A DNA stretch of 6,368 nt from DATKCN01 sp035513175 (lineage in GTDB: Bacteria > Chloroflexota > Chloroflexia > Thermomicrobiales > CFX8), in contig DATKCN010000234.1 of assembly GCA_035513175.1 (NCBI GenBank), positions 1 to 6,368 on the forward strand, in the 5' to 3' direction. This document shows positions 1-5,467 of the stretch, piece after piece (the first letter of the stretch is position 1; the number at the start of each line of letters is the position of its first letter). The notes under the pieces were generated by a model that was not told the origin of the DNA, ran no database searches, and saw only the letters and a program-made list of their open reading frames with translations. The translations under genes were made by a program, and so were the position numbers.

Positions 1-29
1 CGCGAGCGATGTTCCACACAGCTTGGTGG

Positions 30-503
30 CTATTGATCGTAGGCGGCTTGCAGCTCGGCGATGTCGAGCTTGACCATCTGCAGCATCTGGCGCATCGCCT
101 GCCCGGCGCGCTCGCGGTCGGGGGAGCGCAGCATGTCGTACAGCGCGGTCGGCACGACCTGCCATGACACCCCGTACTTGTCCTTGAGCCAGCCGCATTG
201 CACCGGCTCGCCGCCGTGGGTCAGCGCGTTCCAGTAGTAATCCAGCTCTGCCTGATCGTGGCAGTCGATGGCGAACGAGATGGCCTCGGAGAACTGGAAC
301 TCCGGCCCGCCGTTGATGGCCTGGAAGGTCTGCCCGTTGATCTGGAACTCGATGAAGACGACCGGGGCGTCGGGGTCCGGGGCAACGTCGCTGTAGCGGT
401 CGACGTGGAGGACCCTGGAGTCCTTGAAGATGGACATGTAGAAGTTGACGGCTTCCTCCGCGTTGCCGTCGAACCACAGGCATGGGGCAATCGACTTTGG
501 CAT
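30..503 (-). CDS. PhnB-like VOC-superfamily protein (3-demethylubiquinone methyltransferase-like fold)
   Basis: This gene encodes a complete 157-residue protein, the usual length for single-domain PhnB-like members of the vicinal oxygen chelate (glyoxalase/bleomycin-resistance) superfamily, Pfam 3-dmu-9_3-mt. Visible family features are the N-terminal PCLWFDGNAEEAVNFY stretch (residues 7-22), the FQAINGGPEF segment (60-69), and the C-terminal CGWLKDKYGVSWQVVP block (103-118), which is highly typical of the family. The 'methyltransferase' name is historical: no SAM-binding motif is present and most members have no proven activity, so the substrate is unknown. The protein is probably cytosolic, with no signal peptide or membrane segment. 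I chose the ATG at 501-503 because AGGAGGT lies four bases upstream of it and homology-like sequence begins there; an upstream in-frame ATG at 612-614 would add 37 basic, low-complexity residues with no family character. The gene is divergent from the methyltransferase at 696. The family call is firm and the function open. Confidence 0.93.
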   Translation of the reverse strand: MPKSIAPCLWFDGNAEEAVNFYMSIFKDSRVLHVDRYSDVAPDPDAPVVFIEFQINGQTFQAINGGPEFQFSEAISFAIDCHDQAELDYYWNALTHGGEPVQCGWLKDKYGVSWQVVPTALYDMLRSPDRERAGQAMRQMLQMVKLDIAELQAAYDQ

Positions 504-507
504 CGTG

Positions 508-514
508 ACCTCCT
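508..514 (-). promoter_or_regulatory. Ribosome binding site of the VOC gene
   Basis: On the minus strand the sequence reads AGGAGGT followed by CACG and then ATG. This near-perfect anti-SD match fixes the start at 503 rather than at the upstream ATG at 614. Confidence 0.85.
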
Positions 515-575
515 CGCTTTCTCTCCCGCGCGGTTGAAACTCACGTTGCGGCCCACATCGTAACCGCTGGGCGCC

Positions 576-625
576 TCTGACATGTAGTCGCTTGAGGCGG
601 GCTGAAATCGACAATAGATGTCAGA
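576..625. repeat. Perfect 8-bp inverted repeat flanking a candidate promoter
   Basis: TCTGACAT at 576-583 is repeated in inverted orientation as ATGTCAGA at 618-625. The two centres are 42 bp apart, close to four helical turns, so a protein bound at both would lie on one face of the helix. The pair sits in the 192-base region between the divergent VOC and methyltransferase genes and brackets the possible plus-strand promoter at 592-620. A two-site operator is an inference; an 8-bp match at this distance can also arise by chance. Confidence 0.3.
592..620 (+). promoter_or_regulatory. Possible sigma-70-type promoter for the methyltransferase gene
   Basis: TTGAGG (592-597) and TAGATG (615-620) are separated by 17 bases. 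The -35 element shares TTGA with the consensus and the -10 element is weak (T, A and the fourth-position A match). A start of transcription near 627 would give a leader of about 70 bases before the GTG start at 696. The evidence is spacing and partial consensus only. Confidence 0.25.
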
Positions 626-683
626 TCCCGCGCGCCTGTTTCGGAATACAGGCCGCAAGTACCATGAAAAGCAGGGGATGAGG

Positions 684-689
684 AAGGAG
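684..689 (+). promoter_or_regulatory. Ribosome binding site selecting the GTG start of the methyltransferase
   Basis: AAGGAG lies six bases upstream of GTG at 696-698, ideal spacing. Neither in-frame upstream ATG (618 or 678) has a well-placed site: 678 has only a GGGG run almost touching it. This decides the start. Confidence 0.75.
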
Positions 690-695
690 ACACGG

Positions 696-1490
696 GTGTC
701 AACGGACGAGACGCGCTTTTCCGAGTACATCGAATACACCGGCGCCGAGGAGTACGATCGGGAGAATGGCCTCAGTGGTCCAGCGCTGCCCTTCTACCTG
801 GACCTCGCTCGGGAGACCGGCGGCCCGGCGCTGGACCTGGCCTGCGGCACGGGGTTCCTAACGATCCCGCTGGCCGAGTCAGGACTTGAGGCAACCGGGG
901 TCGACCTCTCGCAGGAGATGCTCGATCACGGCCGGAGCAAGGCCGGGTCGCTGCCAATCCGCTGGCTACATGCTGATTGCCGCACGCTCGATCTGGGCGA
1001 GCAGTTCCGGCTGATCACGCTGACCGGCAACGCCTTCCAGGAGTTTCGGACGCGCGCCGATCAGGAGGGGCTGCTGGGCAGCGTCCGGCGCCATCTCTCG
1101 CCGGGCGGGCTGTTCGCGTTCGAGACGCGCTTTCCCCGGCCGTCCGAGCTGCTGACGCCCGAGGCGCTGGCCGGGGACTGGTCGGCGGAGACTGCCTGGC
1201 GAAAGTATGAGAACGAGCGCGGGCAGACCGTTGCCGTCTCGACCCAGCAGCGTCATGACGCGCTGCAGCAGACAGTGGAATACGTCATCCACCGGCGCTG
1301 GCAGGCGGACGGACGCGAGCAGGTACACACCGAGCGGGCGGTGCTGCGGTTCGTCTACCCACGGGAGATGGAGGCGCTGCTGCACTATAACGGCCTCGCC
1401 ATCCGGGACGCGTATGGCGACTGGGACCGACGACCGCTGGACGGCATGAGCCCCCGCATGATCTACGTCTGCCATCGACGCGCGGGATGA
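696..1490 (+). CDS. Class I SAM-dependent methyltransferase
   Basis: The gene encodes a soluble protein of 264 residues from a GTG start. It shows a canonical Rossmann-type SAM-binding core: motif I LDLACGTG (residues 46-53), an acidic residue at the end of strand beta-2 in GVDLSQEML (D70, for the SAM ribose hydroxyls), a post-motif acid in LHADCRTLDL (D94), motif IV-like ITLTGNAFQEF (107-117), and LSPGGLFAFETR (134-145), the conserved turn before strand 5. The last 110 or so residues form a strand-rich cap (for example QQTVEYVIHRRW) that probably shapes the acceptor pocket. It resembles the broad Methyltransf_11/25 group acting on small molecules; the acceptor cannot be read from the sequence. 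The ATG at 618 would add 26 residues without family character, so I favour 696 on its ribosome binding site. It is divergent from the VOC gene and separated by 132 bases from the next plus-strand gene, so it may be monocistronic. Confidence 0.93.
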   Translation: MSTDETRFSEYIEYTGAEEYDRENGLSGPALPFYLDLARETGGPALDLACGTGFLTIPLAESGLEATGVDLSQEMLDHGRSKAGSLPIRWLHADCRTLDLGEQFRLITLTGNAFQEFRTRADQEGLLGSVRRHLSPGGLFAFETRFPRPSELLTPEALAGDWSAETAWRKYENERGQTVAVSTQQRHDALQQTVEYVIHRRWQADGREQVHTERAVLRFVYPREMEALLHYNGLAIRDAYGDWDRRPLDGMSPRMIYVCHRRAG

Positions 1491-1498
1491 CCCGCGCG
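1479..1498 (+). terminator. GC-rich hairpin straddling the methyltransferase stop codon
   Basis: CGCGCGGG (1479-1486) pairs perfectly with CCCGCGCG (1491-1498) around a four-base loop, ATGA, that contains the TGA stop. The stem is all G-C. No T-tract follows, so it is either a non-canonical terminator or an mRNA 3'-end stabilising structure. The high GC content of the region raises the chance of accidental stems. Confidence 0.35.
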
Positions 1499-1521
1499 GG
1501 CGCCGCACGGGCGTGTTCGAC

Positions 1522-1540
1522 GATACACCTCGACTGTATC
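1522..1540. repeat. Short inverted repeat upstream of the small secreted protein gene
   Basis: GATACA (1522-1527) and TGTATC (1535-1540) are perfect inverted copies separated by seven bases. It lies about 80 bases before the start of the next gene in an otherwise GC-rich gap, where a regulator site or a small hairpin is possible. Six base pairs is weak evidence. Confidence 0.2.
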
Positions 1541-1608
1541 TCGCGTTGCTGCGTGATCTATGGTCGGGGCGCTACTCTCGGGTCAGTTGATAGTTGACGC
1601 GATCCCGG

Positions 1609-1616
1609 AAGGAAAG
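1609..1616 (+). promoter_or_regulatory. Ribosome binding site of the small secreted protein gene
   Basis: AAGGAAAG lies upstream of ATG at 1623, with AGGA nine bases from the codon. It supports the 1623 start over the in-frame ATG at 1560, which would place 21 extra residues before the signal peptide. Confidence 0.55.
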
Positions 1617-1622
1617 CACCGT

Positions 1623-1958
1623 ATGTTCCGCTTACGACTTCGATACCCGCTCCTGCTGACGGTTGTGGTCCTTGCTCTGGTCTTTGGAGGGGTTGGAGCG
1701 ATTGCGCTGGGCGCCGGATCGCTTCCATCCGTGGCACAGGCAGCGGCTCAGGATGGCCGGGTTGAATCTGCCGGTGAGGCGGCACGGCCGGATGGAAACT
1801 GCTTCAGGTTCAATGATGATTGGGTCTGCGTTCCGAGAATCGATCAGCTCACGGCGCAGCTGGCGCCGGAGCCTCTGGATTCCAGCGCACCCTTGGCGTC
1901 GAGCTCGCTGGCATTCAGCAGCGAGCCGCGGCCGGGAGGCGGAAGGCCATCGATGTAG
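1623..1958 (+). CDS. Small secreted protein of unknown function
   Basis: I do not recognise this 111-residue protein. From the ATG at 1623 it has a textbook Sec signal peptide: basic n-region (FRLRLR, residues 2-7), a hydrophobic core of about 20 residues (LLLTVVVLALVFGG and onward, 10-30), and an AxA cleavage site, AQA at 38-40. The mature part of about 71 residues is acidic near its start and then Ser/Pro/Ala-rich, with a single compact patch containing two cysteines, NCFRFNDDWVCVPRID (59-74), in a C-x8-C spacing likely to form a disulfide outside the cell. No lipobox cysteine or anchoring motif is seen, and the C-terminus (PRPGGGRPSM) is probably disordered. The gene stands alone: no gene follows on the same strand before the convergent protease. 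The signal peptide and ribosome site make it credible; another overlapping frame is open over the same region but has no such features. Confidence 0.6.
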   Translation: MFRLRLRYPLLLTVVVLALVFGGVGAIALGAGSLPSVAQAAAQDGRVESAGEAARPDGNCFRFNDDWVCVPRIDQLTAQLAPEPLDSSAPLASSSLAFSSEPRPGGGRPSM

Positions 1959-2021
1959 ACCGCCCGGCGCAACCTGCGTTGCCTGGACGACGGGCGATCA
2001 GGACGCTCTCATCTCTCACCC

Positions 2022-2057
2022 CGCCGATGCCGCGTCCATCCGGACGCGGCATCGGCG
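2022..2057. terminator. Perfect 16-bp hairpin, likely (bidirectional) terminator
   Basis: CGCCGATGCCGCGTCC (2022-2037) pairs without mismatch with its inverted copy at 2042-2057 across a four-base loop, ATCC. It lies 64 bases past the small secreted protein gene and is oriented between convergent genes, the expected place for a terminator serving one or both strands. Neither side has a T-tract: the plus strand continues with GTGTGCGCG, so it is not a standard intrinsic terminator. Alternatives are a Rho-assisted terminator, an mRNA-end stabiliser, or a dispersed palindromic repeat of the genome. Confidence 0.6.
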
Positions 2058-2246
2058 TGTGCGCGCGGCAATCGAAAACCAGGCACATTACTCGGCCCTG
2101 CGCGTATGCCAGGCGCCCATGAGCGTCATTGGAGAGTGTGTCGCGGAAGAGACAGCGGCGGAATCCGCCTGGTTGCCGTGCCCGGCGCTGGAGGATCGGG
2201 CAGGACGCGCCCGGCGTCGATGAATACCGAGGCGCCGGGGCAGCCT

Positions 2247-2294
2247 CCGGCATGCGTTCTCGACAGATCGCAGCTGCTGAGTAACGCATGCTGG
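2247..2294. repeat. Inverted repeat downstream of the protease gene
   Basis: GCATGCGTT (2250-2258) is exactly inverted as AACGCATGC (2283-2291). On the plus strand the stem extends to 12 pairs if one G-U pair is allowed (2247-2258 with 2283-2294). Inside the loop, CTC and GAG can pair further if a T is bulged. The outer arm begins about 20 bases past the protease stop. It may be the protease transcript's terminator or 3' structure; no T-tract is present, and the loop of 24 bases is long for an intrinsic terminator. Confidence 0.4.
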
Positions 2295-2313
2295 CGGCAC
2301 AAATCGTCCGAGG

Positions 2314-5211
2314 TTATGGCTTCGCGATCGTGATGCTCGTCCCGTTGCTGTCGCCGTCTGGGTCGTGATTGTCTCCGGCGTCGTAGCTGAACGATGCGTG
2401 ACTCACGTTGTCCACGGTGAACGTCAGGCTCCCGGTCCGCTTCGGCACGCTCGGGCTGGTCAAGCTGCACGTGCCGTCGTCGCCTGTCGTGCACTCAACG
2501 ACTGTGCTGGAGCCGTTCCATGTGCCCGTCACGCGCGCTCCGGCGATCGGCGCGTGATTCGCGTCATGCACGGTGATCGTCACGGTGGCAGCCCAGGAGG
2601 AGCCGGCGTTCGCGCTCGAACCGTCGAGATCGGCGACGTGCATCGTCGCCGCCAGCGTGCTGACGGTGACTTCCTGGCTGCTGGCGCCGGTCGCGCCCTT
2701 GTTGTCGGTTACGGTCAGCGTGACGATGTAGGCTCCCGCTTCCGCGTAGGTATGGCTGGAGATGACGCCAGAGCCGGCCGCGTTATCTCCGAACTCCCAG
2801 TCATAGCTCTCAATCACGCCGTCCGGGTCGGTCGAGCTGGTGGCGTCGAAGTCGCAGTTCAGCCCATCGCAACTGACGCTGAACTTCGCGGTCGGCGAAT
2901 CGTTCACGTTGTCGACCGTCACGCTCACGGGAGCGCTCGTCGTGGGCTGCTCCGCCGTGTCGGTAGCCGTGGCCGTCAGCGAGTGTGTGCCATCGATCAC
3001 CTGGGTCGTGTCCCAGCTTATCGACCAGCCACCGGTGCCGTCGATGTCCGTTCCGATCGACACGCCATCGACGAAGAACTCGACCTTGCTGACACCGTCG
3101 TCGTCGGTGGCCTCTGCTGTCACCGTGACAGGTCCTGCCACGGTGGCGCCGTCGATTGGGCTACTGATCGACACGCTGGGCGGCGAGTCCGGCGCCAGCT
3201 CGGCAGCAACGGTCACAAAGTTGAGGTTGTACAGGTAGCCGGGATCGGAGCCGGAGTGTCCCGCGACGAGCCTGAGGGTATAGGAATCCGCTTCGATCGG
3301 GAACGCGCTCGTCGTCAGGTCCGTCCAGTTCTGCCAGCCGCCGGTCTCCGGGACGGCAATCGGGTCGGACTGGAAGAAGGTGGCTCCGTCAGCTTGAAGA
3401 AGCTCGACACGAATGGTGGCGTTGCTGTGCGGCGACGACACCCGGAAGGTGAACGCATAGTTGCCCGACTGCGCGAAGGACGCGTCGTACGCCAGCCACT
3501 CCCCATTGGTGACCCAGCCCACGTTGTAGCACGTCGTGGTGTCCGCGCACGATTCCTTGTCGACGCCGTCGTTCCAGTAGGCGCCACCGAGGTTCTTCGG
3601 CTCGTAATCGGAGTAGCCGACGTTCTGACCTCCGGGTCGGTAGTCCTCGGCCTCGAAGCTGCTCGGCAGGGCCACCGGTTTCGCGATGCGCACGAGTGTC
3701 GGATTCGTCGTCGTGGTTCCACTACCATCGGTCGCCTTGGCGCGAATGGTATGTGGCCCGTTGCTGGCGTCGGCAAGCACCCACTCGCTCTCGTAGAAGC
3801 CGGTTGCCTCGTTATACGCCGCCGGTTGCCATGCGCCGCCGTCGATGCTGACATCGACCTGCGCCGAACCAGCTATGTCAGTGACGCTCACGTGGACCGG
3901 CAGTGGGGAGCTGACATCCGCGATTTCGGCGCCGGTCAACGGGCTGGCGATCGTCACGCTCGGTCCGGACGAAGGGGCGTCGCACGTGCCGCTGACCGCC
4001 TGGCAGGCGTTGATCCGGCCGTGTGTCCACAGGCTGCCGGTTCCGGCGATGGCGTCCGCGGTCGCTTCGATCTGGTTCCGGACTGCGCTGTTGCCCGTGC
4101 CGTAGCCGGTGGACCAGACGAGTCCGGCCAGGCCCGCGACGTGTGGCGTGGCCATCGAGGTGCCGCTCCAGCTGGCGTAGGTGTCGCCCATCGTCGTCGA
4201 GAGAATGAGCTCGCCCGGGGCGGCGACGTCGACCCAGCTGCCGTAGTTCGAGAAGCTGGACTTCTGATCGTTGTGATTGGTCGCCGCGACGGCAATGACC
4301 TTGGCGTAGTACGCGGGGTAATGGGGCGACGACGAGCCCTGATTGCCGGCCGCGGCGACGATGACCACGCCCTTGCTCCAGGCGTAATCGACCGCTCGCT
4401 GGACCGTGCGGGAGCCGCTCGCCCCACCCAGGCTCATGTTGATGACCTTCGCGCCGTTGTCGGCGGACCAGTTGATGCCCTTGGCGATCCCGTCCCACGA
4501 GCCGCCGCCGCTGTCGCCGAGAACCTTGACGTTATAGAGCACGCAGTTTGGGCAGACGCCGGCCACGCCGATTCCGTTGTTGGTGGCCGCCGCAACGCTG
4601 CCGGCGACGTGGGTGCCGTGCCCGTGTACATCCTCTACCGTCGGGCTGTTGGTGAAGTTCACCCACTTCTGGATCTTGCTGAACTCGTTGTTGTCGACGC
4701 CGCCGTACTGGAAGTCGACGTGGCCGTGGTCGATTCCGGTGTCGAGGATGGCTATCGCGATGGATTCGTTGCCGCCGGTCACGTCCCAGGCCTCGAACGC
4801 GTCGATGTCGGCATCCGGCGTGCCGCCGGTCTGCCCGGTGTTCTCGTACGCCCACTGCTCGCCGACCCGTGGGTCGTCCGGGGCGCCGGTGGCCTGGTAG
4901 ATGCCGTTCGGCTCGGCAAACTCGACGTTGGGATTCCGCTCGTAGGCCGCCGCCCGCGCCGCTTCCTGACCGGCCGGCACGCGGACGACCTGCACCTCGA
5001 TGCCAGGAATGACGTCCTTGACCGTCCCGCCCAGCTTGCGGTGGATATCGGCGATGGTCTGCCCGGGCGTGCCCGGCCGCAGCTTGACCAGGATCTCGCC
5101 TGCGACAATCCCTGATGATCCCTGAGGATTTGATGGGGCTGCCGTGGCTTGGCCGCCCGTGCTCGCGAGCAGCACGAGTGTAACGACGCACGCGACGAGA
5201 CGAACTAACAT
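2314..5211 (-). CDS. Secreted subtilisin-like serine protease (S8) with Ig-like, CBM6-like and PKD domains
   Basis: This 965-residue extracellular endoprotease hydrolyses peptide bonds. In order: Sec signal peptide (about 1-25, ending ATAA); propeptide of the I9/fervidolysin type (about 35-105, GEILVKLRPG...VEFAEPNGIYQA), which should act as intramolecular chaperone and be removed; S8 catalytic domain (about 112-410) with a complete triad D157 (AILDTGID), H198 (HGHGTHVAG) and S352 (SGTSMATPHVAG), plus oxyanion N290 (AAAGNQG); Ig-like domain (about 417-510); CBM6-like domain (about 517-668, starting FEAEDY, with GEWLAYD and GGWQNWT motifs); second Ig-like domain (678-767, VEFFVDGVSIG); PKD (771-852, SYDWEFGD and HTYAEAGAYIVTLTVTD); and a last Ig-like domain (855-965). 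No C-terminal anchor or LPxTG is present, so it is likely released. AGAGGAAGAG precedes the ATG. Ten cysteines occur as five close pairs. The protease call is very secure; the polysaccharide ligand is not predictable. The catalytic core is closest in style to thermitase-like subtilases. Confidence 0.97.
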   Translation of the reverse strand: MLVRLVACVVTLVLLASTGGQATAAPSNPQGSSGIVAGEILVKLRPGTPGQTIADIHRKLGGTVKDVIPGIEVQVVRVPAGQEAARAAAYERNPNVEFAEPNGIYQATGAPDDPRVGEQWAYENTGQTGGTPDADIDAFEAWDVTGGNESIAIAILDTGIDHGHVDFQYGGVDNNEFSKIQKWVNFTNSPTVEDVHGHGTHVAGSVAAATNNGIGVAGVCPNCVLYNVKVLGDSGGGSWDGIAKGINWSADNGAKVINMSLGGASGSRTVQRAVDYAWSKGVVIVAAAGNQGSSSPHYPAYYAKVIAVAATNHNDQKSSFSNYGSWVDVAAPGELILSTTMGDTYASWSGTSMATPHVAGLAGLVWSTGYGTGNSAVRNQIEATADAIAGTGSLWTHGRINACQAVSGTCDAPSSGPSVTIASPLTGAEIADVSSPLPVHVSVTDIAGSAQVDVSIDGGAWQPAAYNEATGFYESEWVLADASNGPHTIRAKATDGSGTTTTNPTLVRIAKPVALPSSFEAEDYRPGGQNVGYSDYEPKNLGGAYWNDGVDKESCADTTTCYNVGWVTNGEWLAYDASFAQSGNYAFTFRVSSPHSNATIRVELLQADGATFFQSDPIAVPETGGWQNWTDLTTSAFPIEADSYTLRLVAGHSGSDPGYLYNLNFVTVAAELAPDSPPSVSISSPIDGATVAGPVTVTAEATDDDGVSKVEFFVDGVSIGTDIDGTGGWSISWDTTQVIDGTHSLTATATDTAEQPTTSAPVSVTVDNVNDSPTAKFSVSCDGLNCDFDATSSTDPDGVIESYDWEFGDNAAGSGVISSHTYAEAGAYIVTLTVTDNKGATGASSQEVTVSTLAATMHVADLDGSSANAGSSWAATVTITVHDANHAPIAGARVTGTWNGSSTVVECTTGDDGTCSLTSPSVPKRTGSLTFTVDNVSHASFSYDAGDNHDPDGDSNGTSITIAKP

Positions 5212-5280
5212 GCTTACTCTTCCTCTCGTAGGCTGCCACGGTCGACAACTGTTTCTGGGGCTGGTCCGCCCAAGATCAGA

Positions 5281-5345
5281 CTGTCCGTTATCTGTAACAT
5301 TACTTGACGTGCGGAAAGTATTACATAATCAAGATGGTGATGTTA
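5281..5345. promoter_or_regulatory. AT-rich island with short dyads between divergent genes
   Basis: This stretch is visibly AT-richer than everything around it and lies between the start of the protease (5211) and the start of the membrane protein (5468). TGTAA-cat-TACTT (5293-5305) is mirrored by AAGTATTACA (5316-5325), with three extra bases in the left arm. Each arm overlaps a smaller dyad: GTAA-ca-TTAC (5294-5303) and ATTA-ca-TAAT (5320-5329). A TTGACG -35-like hexamer is at 5304-5309 on the plus strand, but no good -10 follows at 16-18 bases. The region probably holds the promoters and perhaps an operator for one or both genes; I cannot fix exact elements. Confidence 0.4.
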
Positions 5346-5454
5346 TCGAGACGCTTCCCAACTGGTAGTCTGTCCGGAACTCTCGATTAGCGCTCGTGAT
5401 CGGCGGGTCCGGAGTTCAGAAGGCGCGACACGAACCCGCGATGGTCGCAGCCCG

Positions 5455-5460
5455 AAGGAG
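5455..5460 (+). promoter_or_regulatory. Ribosome binding site of the membrane protein gene
   Basis: AAGGAG lies seven bases upstream of ATG at 5468-5470. This strong site fixes the start of a gene that has no stop inside the window. Confidence 0.8.
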
Positions 5461-5467
5461 TCGTCGC

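Larger units (their letters stand above)
1959..2313. other. Gene-free convergent intergenic region
   Basis: This is a 355-base stretch between the stop of the small secreted protein gene and the stop of the protease gene on the other strand. Short open frames cross it in several frames, but none has a ribosome site plus protein-like composition. Its content is structural: a perfect 16-bp hairpin at 2022-2057 and a long inverted repeat at 2247-2294. I see no tRNA, insertion-sequence end or other recognisable element. Confidence 0.6.

Noticed and set aside
198..563. A 121-codon plus-strand frame opposite the VOC gene
   Set aside because: It is the antisense shadow of a recognisable protein family member, made largely of Val/Asp/Glu/Leu repeats.
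504..614. A 37-residue N-terminal extension of the VOC protein from ATG 614
   Set aside because: The extension is basic and unlike the family, and AGGAGGT directly precedes the ATG at 503.
618..695. The upstream ATG starts (618 and 678) for the methyltransferase
   Set aside because: Neither has a well-spaced ribosome site, and the ATG at 618 falls inside the inverted repeat and right at the putative promoter. The GTG at 696 has AAGGAG six bases upstream.
1560..1622. An earlier ATG for the small secreted protein
   Set aside because: It would bury the signal peptide's basic n-region behind 21 residues and lacks a ribosome site; the ATG at 1623 has both a site and correct signal-peptide layout.
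1663..2223. A 186-codon plus-strand frame overlapping the small secreted protein and running through the 2022-2057 hairpin
   Set aside because: It has no ribosome site, an Arg-rich low-complexity translation, and passes through a structure that looks like a transcript end.
2365..5115. A 916-codon open frame on the plus strand, antisense to the protease
   Set aside because: It mirrors the minus-strand protease and is open because of GC-rich codon use. Its translation is Arg/Val/Gly-rich without domains, while the minus strand shows a full catalytic triad and domain series.
5371..5420. Two copies of GTCCGGA and GAACTC/GAGTTC matches upstream of the membrane protein gene
   Set aside because: These are six- to seven-base matches around the self-complementary TCCGGA, at a frequency expected in GC-rich DNA, with no consistent spacing to a promoter.
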